Source of the DNA: JBOGZD01 sp050697155 | GTDB taxonomy: Bacteria; Actinomycetota; Thermoleophilia; Solirubrobacterales; 70-9 | DNA length: 23,096 nucleotides | Assembly (NCBI GenBank): GCA_050697155.1 | Contig: JBOGZD010000038.1 | Span: 1-23,096, forward strand | Direction: 5' to 3' | Shown: piece after piece, positions 1-6,858 of the stretch | Numbering within the stretch: the first letter of the stretch is position 1 | How the letters are laid out: each line of letters opens with the position of its first letter | Position numbers and translations under genes: made by a program | The notes under the pieces: model-generated | Database searches by the model: none | What the model was told of the DNA's origin: nothing | What the model saw: only the letters and a program-made list of their open reading frames with translations

Positions 1-62
1 CCGGCGCGCCGGGCGGTGCTCGCCGCCGGGACCCGGCTGGCGAGCGACGGGCGCTGGCGGGC

Positions 63-1571
63 CTACGCGATCTCCTGCGCGACCAGCGACTCCTCCGCGA
101 GTGGCCTTGCCATCTCCGGCGTCGCCGGGGCGCGCCGGTAGGGGTGCTCGTCGCGCTCGCCCTCCTCGAGGTAGGCGCCGTCGGCGTTCACCGCCCAGAG
201 GTCGTGCTCGCGCCCGTCGCAGACGTTCTCCACCGCGCGCATCGCGGTCAGCATCGAGTGGTCGGAGTTGTTGTACCGGTGCAGGCCGTTGCGGCCGACC
301 TGCTGCAGGCGCGGGTGGCGCTCGAGCCAGGCGCGGATCGTCGCCACCCGCCCCGCGTAGTCGGCGTCGTAGATCGGGTAGGCCCTCGGCACCCGGACCA
401 CGTGGCCGCGCACGAGCCGCTCGGCGGCGGCGAGGCCGAGCCGCTCGAGCTCGGCGGCGGCGAGCTCGACCAACCGCTCATCCGGCGCCGACCACAGCTC
501 GTCGCCCTCGAAGCAGAAGTACTCCATCCCGACGCAGGCGCGGCCGGCCTCGGGAACCAGGTCGGGGCTCCAGGCGCGGAAGTTCTGGATCCGCCCCACG
601 CGGACCGACGGCTCGTGGACGTAGACCCAGTTGTCGGGGAAGGGGTCTGCGCCGTCGATGATCAGGGCGACGGTGACGAAGTCGCGGTAGCGAAGCCCGC
701 CCGCGGCGCGCGCCACCCGCGGCGCCGGGGCGGGGTCGGCGATCGCGGCCAGGGTGCGCAGCGGCAACGAGGAGATTGCCGCCGAGGCCCGCAGTCGCGC
801 GTCGCCGGCAGTGATCGTGAGCCCGTCGGCGGCGAGCCGCAGCCCGGTGACCGGCGAGCGGGTGCGGATCTCGCCCCCCAGGCGACGGATCTCGGCGGCC
901 ATCGCCTCCCACATCTGGCCCGGGCCGAGGCGCGGGTAGAGGAACTCAGTGGTCAGGCTGCGGATCCCGCCGTCGCCGCCGAGCAGCGCCGTGCGGGCCG
1001 CGCGCCACAGCGAGAGATCGCGGATCCGCTGTGCTGCCCATTCGGCCCGGATCTCGCTCGTCGGCACTCCCCAGACCTTCTCCGTGTAGCTGCGAAAGAA
1101 GAGCTCGAACAGCCGCCGGCCGAATCGGCCCGAGACCCAGTCCTCGAACGTGCGCGGATCGCGCTGCCGGCGCACCCGGGCGCCGAGATACGAGCCCCCG
1201 CTGCGAGCCAGCTCGATCGGCCCGACCTTGCGCACGACGTCGCCGGCGCGCAGCGGGTAGTCGATGAACCGCCCCCGCCAGTAGATCCGCGAGAGGCGCG
1301 GTCGCAGCAGCAGCTCGTCGCCGAGCAGCTCCGTCCACAGCGCCTCGACCTCGGCGGCCTTGGTGTAGAAGCGATGGCCACCGAGGTCGAAGCGATAGCC
1401 GTCGCGGACCACCGTCCGCGCCAGCCCGCCGACCTCCCCCGAGGCCTCGAGCACGGTCACCGGCAGGCCGCGTCGGGCGAGCAGCAGCCCCGCCGTCAAC
1501 CCGGCGGGCCCGGCGCCGAGCACCGCCACCGGCGCGGCTTCCCCGGATCTGTTAGGTATCCCTAACTCCAC
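63..1571 (-). CDS. FAD-dependent oxidoreductase, UDP-galactopyranose mutase/amine-oxidase-like
   Basis: This 502-aa flavoprotein has an N-terminal Rossmann dinucleotide fold: GAGPAG at residues 19-24, the acidic residue ending the second strand (E42), GG at 48-49 and a GGHRF motif near 64-68. A C-terminal segment with RYNNSDHSMLTAM is typical of the NAD(P)/FAD oxidoreductases (COG1232-like) that resemble UDP-galactopyranose mutase and protoporphyrinogen oxidase. It is longer than classical Glf (about 380 aa), so mutase activity is not claimed. The start used is GTG at 1571; in-frame GTG codons just before the VAVLGAG strand are alternatives. It diverges from a glycosyltransferase operon with only 41 bp between them, which suggests a role in sugar-nucleotide or surface-glycan chemistry (inference). 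A TAGACT hexamer at 1583-1588 (minus) could be its -10. Confidence 0.85.
   Translation of the reverse strand: MELGIPNRSGEAAPVAVLGAGPAGLTAGLLLARRGLPVTVLEASGEVGGLARTVVRDGYRFDLGGHRFYTKAAEVEALWTELLGDELLLRPRLSRIYWRGRFIDYPLRAGDVVRKVGPIELARSGGSYLGARVRRQRDPRTFEDWVSGRFGRRLFELFFRSYTEKVWGVPTSEIRAEWAAQRIRDLSLWRAARTALLGGDGGIRSLTTEFLYPRLGPGQMWEAMAAEIRRLGGEIRTRSPVTGLRLAADGLTITAGDARLRASAAISSLPLRTLAAIADPAPAPRVARAAGGLRYRDFVTVALIIDGADPFPDNWVYVHEPSVRVGRIQNFRAWSPDLVPEAGRACVGMEYFCFEGDELWSAPDERLVELAAAELERLGLAAAERLVRGHVVRVPRAYPIYDADYAGRVATIRAWLERHPRLQQVGRNGLHRYNNSDHSMLTAMRAVENVCDGREHDLWAVNADGAYLEEGERDEHPYRRAPATPEMARPLAEESLVAQEIA
1551..1566. promoter_or_regulatory. Inverted repeat GTTAGG-N4-CCTAAC at the start of the FAD gene
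   Basis: A perfect 6-bp inverted repeat with a TATC spacer, GTTAGGTATCCCTAAC, covers codons 2-7 of the flavoprotein if its GTG at 1571 is used. It is AT-richer than its surroundings. TTAGG...CCTAA half-sites are reminiscent of DtxR/IdeR/MntR-family operators, but the spacing differs from the 19-bp IdeR consensus. If the real start is one of the downstream GTG codons, the repeat would lie in the 5' region and could be an operator. This is a sequence observation only; no regulator was identified. Confidence 0.3.
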
Positions 1572-1612
1572 GCGAGCGCGGGAGTCTAGTCACGTCCCGT
1601 CAGGTAGAGCAG

Positions 1613-2539
1613 ATGCCGAACCCGGAATCGCCCACGTTCGCGGTCGTCGTCCCGGCGACCGCGGGCCCGCCGACCCTGGAGCGCTGCGTCGCGGCCCTGC
1701 GCCGGGCCGGCTGCCGCCCGCAGGAGCTGGTCGTCCAGCGCCGACCGGCGGGCGCAGGGCCGGCGGCCGCTCGCAACCTCGGCGCCGCGGCCTGCGAGGC
1801 CGAGGTGGTCGCCTTCGTCGACGCCGACGTCGAGGTCCACCCCGACGCCCTCGACCGACTGCGGGCGGCGTTCGCCGCCGATCCCGGGCTGACCGCCGTC
1901 TTCGGCGCCTACGACGATCGCCCGGCCGCGCCGGGGGCGGTCTCGCGCTTTCGCAATCTGCTCCATCACCACGTCCACGCGACCGCGGCCGGCCCGGCCG
2001 AGACCTTCTGGGCCGGGCTCGGCGCCGTGAGGCGCGATGCCTTCCTCGCCGCCGACGGCTTCGATGCGGAGCGGTACCCGGCGCCCGCGGTGGAGGACAT
2101 CGAGCTCGGCATGAGGCTGCGCGCCGGCGCCGCGCGGATCGAGCTCGATCCGCGCATCCGGGGGACCCACCTCAAGCGCTGGTCACTCGCCGGCATGCTC
2201 TGGACCGACTTCGCCCGCCGTGGCGTGCCCTGGGTGCGGCTTCAACTCGAGGCGCGCAGGGCGGGCGGCACCCTGAACCTCGCCCCCCGCCACCGGGCGA
2301 GCACGATCGCCTGCCTGGCGGCCGCAGCCGCCCTGGTCGCGCGCCGGCCGCTGGCCGCGGGGGCGTGCGGCGCCCTACTGGCGGCCTTGAACGCCAGCTT
2401 CTACCGCCTGCTCGCCAGGCGTGGGGGGCCGGCCCTGCTCGCGGCCGGGATCCCCCTGCACGCCCTGCACCACCTCGCCGGCGCCGCCTCGGCCGCGGCC
2501 GGCGTCGCCGCCCACCTGCTGTCGCGGGGCCGCTCGTGA
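1613..2539 (+). CDS. Glycosyltransferase family 2, membrane-anchored
   Basis: This 308-aa protein is a GT-A fold (GT2) glycosyltransferase. It has an N-terminal strand FAVVVPAT, a donor-binding DxD-type motif DAD at residues 70-72, and an acceptor-side ED motif (161-162, in AVEDIELGMRLR). The last third (about 220-305) is strongly hydrophobic with roughly three membrane segments, so the catalytic domain should face the cytoplasm from the membrane. The usual DDGS after the second strand is degenerate (VVQRRPAGAG), so donor preference may be atypical. Its stop overlaps the next gene's GTG start (GTGA at 2536-2539), implying translational coupling. The likely role is adding a sugar to an envelope glycan or lipid; substrate unknown. 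Confidence 0.85.
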   Translation: MPNPESPTFAVVVPATAGPPTLERCVAALRRAGCRPQELVVQRRPAGAGPAAARNLGAAACEAEVVAFVDADVEVHPDALDRLRAAFAADPGLTAVFGAYDDRPAAPGAVSRFRNLLHHHVHATAAGPAETFWAGLGAVRRDAFLAADGFDAERYPAPAVEDIELGMRLRAGAARIELDPRIRGTHLKRWSLAGMLWTDFARRGVPWVRLQLEARRAGGTLNLAPRHRASTIACLAAAAALVARRPLAAGACGALLAALNASFYRLLARRGGPALLAAGIPLHALHHLAGAASAAAGVAAHLLSRGRS

Positions 2540-3471
2540 CGGGGCTCGACGCGCCGCTTCGGGTCGGGCTGGTCGGTTGCGGGCGGCTCGCCGAGCTGGG
2601 CTACCTGCCCGCGATCGCGGGGTGCCCCGCGGTCGAGCTGGCGGCGGTCGCGGACCCGGATCGGGCGCGACGCGACCAGCTCGTCGCCCTCGCCGCGCGC
2701 TTCGCCTCGGGGCGGCGCGGGACGCCGGCCCCGAGCGCTCACCCCGGGACCAGCGAGCTGATCGCCGAGGGTGAGGTCGAGGCGGTGATCGTCGCCAGCC
2801 CCGCCTACGCCCACGAGGAGGCCGCCCACGCCGCCTCGGGCGCCGGGCTGCCCTGTCTGGTCGAGAAGCCGCCGGCGCCCGACGCGTCCGGGGCGCGGGC
2901 GCTCGCGGCGCTGGAGCCGGCGCCCTGGGTCGGATTCAACCGGCGCTTCGACCACGGGTTGGCCTTGGCGGGGGCGATCCCGGCCGAGGGGCCACTGGAG
3001 CTGGAGCTGGAGCTGCGCTACCGGCGCGCCGCGTGGCGGGCGCTAAGCGTGCGCGACGACGCGCTGCTCGACCTTGGCCCGCACCTGGTCGACCTCGCCC
3101 TGCTGCTGACCGGGTCGGCGACCGCCGCGGTGAGCGCCGCCGAGCTGCGGCCGGCGCGCGCCGCGCTCGAGCTCGAAACGACCCGCGGGGCTGTGTCGAT
3201 CCGCTGCGCGACCGATCGCCCGCACGCCGAGCTGGCGATCGTGCGGCGCCCGGGGGGCGAGCGCCTGGGCCAGTGGCGGGCGGGCGGGCCCGCGGCGGGG
3301 CTCGTACGCCGCTGGCGGCGCGTCGATCACCCGCTGGTGGGCTCGCTTCGCCGCCAGCTCGAGGCCTTCGCGACCGCCGCCCGCGGCGGCGGCTCGCGAC
3401 TGCTGGCGACCGCCGAGGACGGGCTGCGGACGATGCGCCTGATCGACGCCGCTCGCGAGGCAGCATCGTGA
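2536..3471 (+). CDS. Gfo/Idh/MocA family NAD(P)-dependent oxidoreductase
   Basis: This is a 311-aa protein. The chosen start is the GTG at 2536, which overlaps the stop of the glycosyltransferase and puts the Rossmann motif GLVGCGRLAE near residues 11-20. The open frame extends upstream only within the previous gene. Family hallmarks are the EKPP motif (110-113) after the NAD-binding half and an LLDLGPHLVD segment carrying the usual catalytic Asp/His region in the C-terminal domain. Members oxidise or reduce sugars and sugar nucleotides with a bound NAD(P). Placement between a GT2 and a phosphatase-fold gene, with GTGA overlaps on both sides, suggests a step in making or modifying an activated sugar (inference). 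Confidence 0.85.
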   Translation: MTGLDAPLRVGLVGCGRLAELGYLPAIAGCPAVELAAVADPDRARRDQLVALAARFASGRRGTPAPSAHPGTSELIAEGEVEAVIVASPAYAHEEAAHAASGAGLPCLVEKPPAPDASGARALAALEPAPWVGFNRRFDHGLALAGAIPAEGPLELELELRYRRAAWRALSVRDDALLDLGPHLVDLALLLTGSATAAVSAAELRPARAALELETTRGAVSIRCATDRPHAELAIVRRPGGERLGQWRAGGPAAGLVRRWRRVDHPLVGSLRRQLEAFATAARGGGSRLLATAEDGLRTMRLIDAAREAAS

Positions 3472-4991
3472 TCTGCGTGCTCCAGCTCGACGCCGCGAGC
3501 GTCGCCGTGCTCGGGCGACTGCTCGCCGAGGGACGGCTGCCCAACCTCGCGGCGCTGCACGAGCGCGGTGCCGAGCATTGGCTCGAGACTCCCGCGCGCG
3601 ACTTCGCCGCAGGCGCCTTCTACACCCTGTACAGCGGAGTCGAGCTCGCCGACCACGGGATCTTCTATCCGTTTCAGTGGTCGGCGTCCGAGCAGCGCGC
3701 CCGCTACGCGACCTCCTTCGAGGCCCCCCCGGCGATCTGGGAGCGGCTCGCGCAGAGCGGAATGCGCACGCTCGCGATCGACCCGTACGAGAGCCGGCGC
3801 CCCGGCCACGCGAAGGGGGTCTTCGTCTGCGGCTGGGGGTTCGCCGACCGGGTGGTGCTGCCGCGCTGGTCGCTGCCGCGGGGGGCGGGAGCCCGGTACG
3901 CGCGGCGCTTCGGCCGCGGCCCGGCGGCGACCGAGATCTTCGGCCGCCCGCGGCCCCGCGAGTTGCTGCGGCTGCGCGAGCGCCTGGTCGCCGCCCCGGG
4001 CCGGGTCGCGGGGCTGGCCGAGCACCTGCTCGCGAGCGAGGACTTCGAGCTCGCCTGGCTCACCTTCAGTGCGGCCCACCTGGCAGGGCACCAGTTCTGG
4101 GACCTCTCGCAGGTCGACGCGGCGAGCCTCGATCCGGGCGCTCGGAGGACGCTGGCGGCGGCGCTCGACGACGTCTACATCGCCGTCGACGAGGCCTTCG
4201 GCCGCGTCCTCGACGCCCTGCCACCCGGCGCCGACGTGATCGTCACGTCCGCGGTTGGCATGGACGTCAACACCAGCCGCGCCGACCTGCTGCCCGAGAT
4301 GCTCGCCGCGGTGCTCGCCGGACGTCCGCTGGACACGGATGGGGCGGGCGCGATCTGGCGCCTGCGCGCCGCCTTGCCCGCCGGGCTGCGGGGCGCGGTC
4401 GCGGCCGCGATCCCCGATCGCGCCGCGCTCGAGCTGACCTCGCGGCTGGAGCTGCGCGGCCTCGACTGGCGCTCGACCCGGGCCTTTGCCCATCCGGCCG
4501 ACAACCAGGGCTACGTACGGCTGAACCTCCGCGGCCGCGAGCGCGAGGGGATCGTCGAGCCGCGGGCGGCCGCGGCCCTGTGCGGGGAGATCGCCGAGGG
4601 CCTGCGGAGCTTCCGCGACCCCGACGGAGCCCCTGCGGTGGCCGGGGTCGAGCCCGTCGCCGAGCTGTATCGAGGCGAGCGGTCCGAGCGGCTGCCGGAC
4701 CTGGTTGTCCGCTGGTCGGACCGCCCGGCGACCGCGATCGGCCACCTGAGCTCGGAGCGGTTCGGGACCGTGCGCCGCCACGGCGGCGGCTCCGGGCGCT
4801 CGGGCAACCACACCCCGGGTGATGCCTGGGCGGTCGTGGTGCCGGGAGCGGGCTCTGTGGCACGCGAGCCGCCGCGGCCCCCGCGGCTCGTCGACGTGGC
4901 GCGGACCGTGCTGGCGGTGACGGGGGCCGACGCCGCGGGCCTGCCGGGCGAGCCACTGCTGGCGAGGCGCGACGCCAGCCGTGCTGCCTAG
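3468..4991 (+). CDS. Alkaline phosphatase/phosphodiesterase-superfamily protein, probably missing catalytic ligands
   Basis: A 507-aa protein starting at GTG 3468, overlapping the previous stop (GTGA). The overall plan matches type I phosphodiesterase/nucleotide pyrophosphatase: VLQLDAA near the N-terminus (Asp8), a YSGVELADHGI segment at about 55-65, an AHLAGHQFW segment, and a C-terminal GNHTPGDAW that supplies the family's last His. Other expected catalytic positions look substituted. The nucleophile Thr/Ser slot reads Ala in FAAGAF, the Asp of the DxxxH pair reads His in HLAGH, and the usual SDHGM reads SAVGM. By eye this suggests a pseudoenzyme or a divergent subfamily. It is the last gene of the coupled GT2-oxidoreductase cassette and is followed by hairpins. 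Confidence 0.75.
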   Translation: MICVLQLDAASVAVLGRLLAEGRLPNLAALHERGAEHWLETPARDFAAGAFYTLYSGVELADHGIFYPFQWSASEQRARYATSFEAPPAIWERLAQSGMRTLAIDPYESRRPGHAKGVFVCGWGFADRVVLPRWSLPRGAGARYARRFGRGPAATEIFGRPRPRELLRLRERLVAAPGRVAGLAEHLLASEDFELAWLTFSAAHLAGHQFWDLSQVDAASLDPGARRTLAAALDDVYIAVDEAFGRVLDALPPGADVIVTSAVGMDVNTSRADLLPEMLAAVLAGRPLDTDGAGAIWRLRAALPAGLRGAVAAAIPDRAALELTSRLELRGLDWRSTRAFAHPADNQGYVRLNLRGREREGIVEPRAAAALCGEIAEGLRSFRDPDGAPAVAGVEPVAELYRGERSERLPDLVVRWSDRPATAIGHLSSERFGTVRRHGGGSGRSGNHTPGDAWAVVVPGAGSVAREPPRPPRLVDVARTVLAVTGADAAGLPGEPLLARRDASRAA

Positions 4992-5019
4992 TGGTCGTCA
5001 CAGGACCGCAATGCAGCAC
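4981..5019 (+). terminator. Hairpin over the stop codon of the phosphodiesterase-like gene
   Basis: GTGCTGC (4981-4987) pairs with GCAGCAC (5013-5019). Inside, GGTC (4993-4996) pairs with GACC (5004-5007), leaving a symmetric 5x5 internal loop and a 7-nt apical loop. It contains the TAG stop at 4989-4991 and has no U-tract, so it may be an RNA-end structure rather than a classical terminator. Confidence 0.35.
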
Positions 5020-5051
5020 AGCTCGCCGCTGCAGAGCCGCGCCCGTGCCGG

Positions 5052-5094
5052 CTGTCCTGCCCTAGTGGTCGTATAGACCACTTAGGCAGGACAG
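5052..5094. terminator. Long bidirectional hairpin between convergent genes
   Basis: A 19-nt left arm (5052-5070) pairs with the right arm (5076-5094) with only two mismatches, around the loop GTATA. The outer ten base pairs are CTGTCCTGCC/GGCAGGACAG and the inner six are GTGGTC/GACCAC. It sits between the ends of the plus-strand glycan cassette and the minus-strand GT2, the expected place for a shared terminator. No long T-run is present on either side, which is common in high-GC actinobacteria. The inner block CCTAGTGGTCGT also occurs at 4987-4998. Confidence 0.65.
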
Positions 5095-5119
5095 TCCAGG
5101 CCCTCGGAGACCGCCACGG

Positions 5120-5944
5120 CTAGCGCCGACGCACGGCCTCGGTGACAACCCCGGCCGCGACAGCGGCCTGCGCCGCGAGCACCAAGGCCCCGGCCCGGGT
5201 CCCGTGAGCGAACCCGTGCCGCACGAGCGCGCCATAGAACCCCGGCCGCTCGGGCGCCCGCGCCGGATGCGCACGTCGAAACCGCGCCGCCCCGCGCCCA
5301 TACCGAAACTGCTGGCGCAGGAAGGCAGCAGTGCCCAGGGATTGGTGGTGGACGACGACCGCCCGCGGCTCGTAGCGCGGCGGCGAGCCGGCGGCCGCCA
5401 CCCGAGCGCTCCAGTCGCGGTCCTCGCCGGCCGCATCCGGAAACCGCTCGTCGAAGGGAAATCGCGTCAGCAGCGGCCTCGCCACAGCCAGGTTGGAGGT
5501 CGGCGCGAAGCCGAGCACGCCGTCGCGATCCAGGGACGCCTCGAGCAGGTGGTTGGTGATCGCCTGCGAGGCGACCACCGTGGGGCCGGCGCCGTCGGGC
5601 GCCTGCGTCTGTCCGGCGGCGGCGCCGTGCTCAGCGGCCGCCTCGGAGACCAACCCGAGCCAACCGGGCTCGGGCTCGCAGTCGTCATCGGCGAAGCAGA
5701 CGATCTTGCCCACTGCCGCCCGGGCGCCGACGTTGCGGGCCGCGGCGGGCCCCCGCCCCGGCAGGCGGAGCAGGCGCGCCCCCGGCATCCCCGCGACCGC
5801 CTTCGCCACCGCCGGGCGATCGCGTGACCCATCGTCCACGACCACGACCTCCGCCGGCCGCGGGTCCTGGGCACCGACCGCCGCTAGGCACCGGGCGAGC
5901 GCTGCGGGGCGATTCCGGGTGGGGATGACGACCGAGACCGTCAT
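5120..5944 (-). CDS. Glycosyltransferase family 2
   Basis: A 274-aa GT2 enzyme with the textbook N-terminus SVVIPTRNRPAALARCL, VVVDDGS (about 34-40), a metal/donor motif FADDDCEPEPGW (84-95) and an AGEDRDWSARV acceptor-site motif. This is a complete catalytic set, unlike the first GT2 of the window. The C-terminus has a short hydrophobic stretch (about 250-268) that may associate with the membrane. The start is ATG at 5944, and this codon overlaps the TGA of a short upstream reading frame (ATGA at 5941-5944). It converges on the glycan cassette, with the long hairpin between them. Probable job: transfer of a sugar to a surface polysaccharide or glycolipid. Confidence 0.88.
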   Translation of the reverse strand: MTVSVVIPTRNRPAALARCLAAVGAQDPRPAEVVVVDDGSRDRPAVAKAVAGMPGARLLRLPGRGPAAARNVGARAAVGKIVCFADDDCEPEPGWLGLVSEAAAEHGAAAGQTQAPDGAGPTVVASQAITNHLLEASLDRDGVLGFAPTSNLAVARPLLTRFPFDERFPDAAGEDRDWSARVAAAGSPPRYEPRAVVVHHQSLGTAAFLRQQFRYGRGAARFRRAHPARAPERPGFYGALVRHGFAHGTRAGALVLAAQAAVAAGVVTEAVRRR

Positions 5945-5997
5945 CGCGGCTCCCAGGAGCGCCCGATCGGGTGGGTCGAGTGGCCGACGGTGAGCAT
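5941..5997 (-). pseudogene. DUF488-like N-terminal fragment / coupled leader peptide
   Basis: The minus strand before the GT2 encodes MLTVGHSTHPIGRSWEPR from ATG 5997 (or six residues more from GTG 6015), ending in a TGA that overlaps the GT2 ATG. TVGHSTHPI closely resembles the first strand and loop of DUF488-family proteins (typically T-[IV]-GHST at the very N-terminus). Here it stops after about 18 residues, far short of the family's 120-180. Either this is the stub left when a DUF488 gene was deleted up to the GT2, or a real leader peptide coupling translation into the GT2. The family resemblance is from recollection and rests on about nine residues. Confidence 0.4.
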
Positions 5998-6022
5998 CTC
6001 GCGAAACGCGTTCACGCCCCGA

Positions 6023-6028
6023 TACCGT
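6023..6028 (+). promoter_or_regulatory. -10-like TACCGT before surE (possible leaderless start)
   Basis: TACCGT fits the actinobacterial TAnnnT -10 form and ends 8 nt before the in-frame GTG at 6037. No Shine-Dalgarno precedes that GTG. The spacing would make the transcript begin at or beside the start codon. No good -35 is visible. Confidence 0.35.
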
Positions 6029-6030
6029 AG

Positions 6031-6858
6031 GTGGAAGTGCTGGTACTGCTCACAAACGACGACGGGATCGGGGCCGAGGGCCTGCACGCGATCCGCCGCG
6101 AGCTGGCCGGGCTCGACGGGGTCGAGGTGCGGGTGATCGCGCCGCACACCAACCGCAGCGGCACCGCCCGCTCGATCACCACCCGCTCGCCGATCTGGGT
6201 CGAGGAGGTCGAGCTCGACGACGGCAGCACCGGGTTCGCGACCGAGGGCACCCCGGTCGACTGCGTCCGATTCGCCGACCTCGGCCTGCTCGACGCGCGC
6301 CCCGACCTGGTCGTCTCGGGCATCAACCACGGCTCCAACCTCGGCGACGACGTCACCTACTCGGGCACCGTCGCCGCCGCCTTCGAGGGACTGGTGCTCG
6401 GGCTGCCGGCGGTGGCGCTCTCGCAGCAGTCCGAGCGCGGCGACCTCGGCTACCGGCCGGGCCGCGCGTTCGACTTCACCGCGGCCGCGGCGATCGGCCG
6501 CGAGGTGATCCGGCTGCTGATCGACCGGCCGTTGCCGCCCGGCACGCTGTTGAACGTCAACTGCCCCGCCGGGGAGGTGCAGGGAATCGCGATCACCAGC
6601 CTCGGCAAGCGCCTCTACGACGATGAGCTCAAGCTGGTCGAGGAGGACGCCGGCGGCCGGCGCCGCTACCAGATCTACGGCTTCGAGCCGTCGTTCGAGG
6701 ACGAGCCCGGCACCGATCTGGCCGCGGTCGCCCGCGGGCGGGCGTCGATCACCCCCGTGCACTTCGACCTCACCGACCGCGCCGGCCTCGACCGCCTCAC
6801 CGACTGGGACCTCGAGGCGCTCGCCAGCGCCGCGCTCGATCCCGCCGCAACCGGATGA
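6031..6858 (+). CDS. surE: 5'/3'-nucleotidase SurE
   Basis: SurE dephosphorylates nucleoside 5'- and 3'-monophosphates in a metal-dependent reaction. The signature is complete: VLLTNDDGIGAEGL (Asp10-Asp11 as metal ligands), NRSGTARSI with the conserved Ser43, and VSGINHGSNLGDDVTYSGTVAAAFEG with metal-ligand Asn99 (numbering from GTG 6031). Length is 275 aa, normal for the family. The second GTG at 6037 gives VLVLLTNDDG, closer to the usual family N-terminus, and fits a leaderless promoter, so the true start may be 6037. Its TGA overlaps the ligA ATG (ATGA at 6855-6858), so the two are co-transcribed and probably translationally coupled. Confidence 0.95.
   Translation: MEVLVLLTNDDGIGAEGLHAIRRELAGLDGVEVRVIAPHTNRSGTARSITTRSPIWVEEVELDDGSTGFATEGTPVDCVRFADLGLLDARPDLVVSGINHGSNLGDDVTYSGTVAAAFEGLVLGLPAVALSQQSERGDLGYRPGRAFDFTAAAAIGREVIRLLIDRPLPPGTLLNVNCPAGEVQGIAITSLGKRLYDDELKLVEEDAGGRRRYQIYGFEPSFEDEPGTDLAAVARGRASITPVHFDLTDRAGLDRLTDWDLEALASAALDPAATG

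Noticed and set aside
1..141. Plus-strand frame entering from the left edge and ending at TAG 139-141
   Set aside because: It would overlap 79 bp of the flavoprotein gene and shows no recognisable domain; too short at the edge to support.
144..1565. Long plus-strand open frame opposite the flavoprotein gene
   Set aside because: It is an antisense shadow caused by high GC3; the translation has no recognisable fold, while the minus strand has clear FAD motifs.
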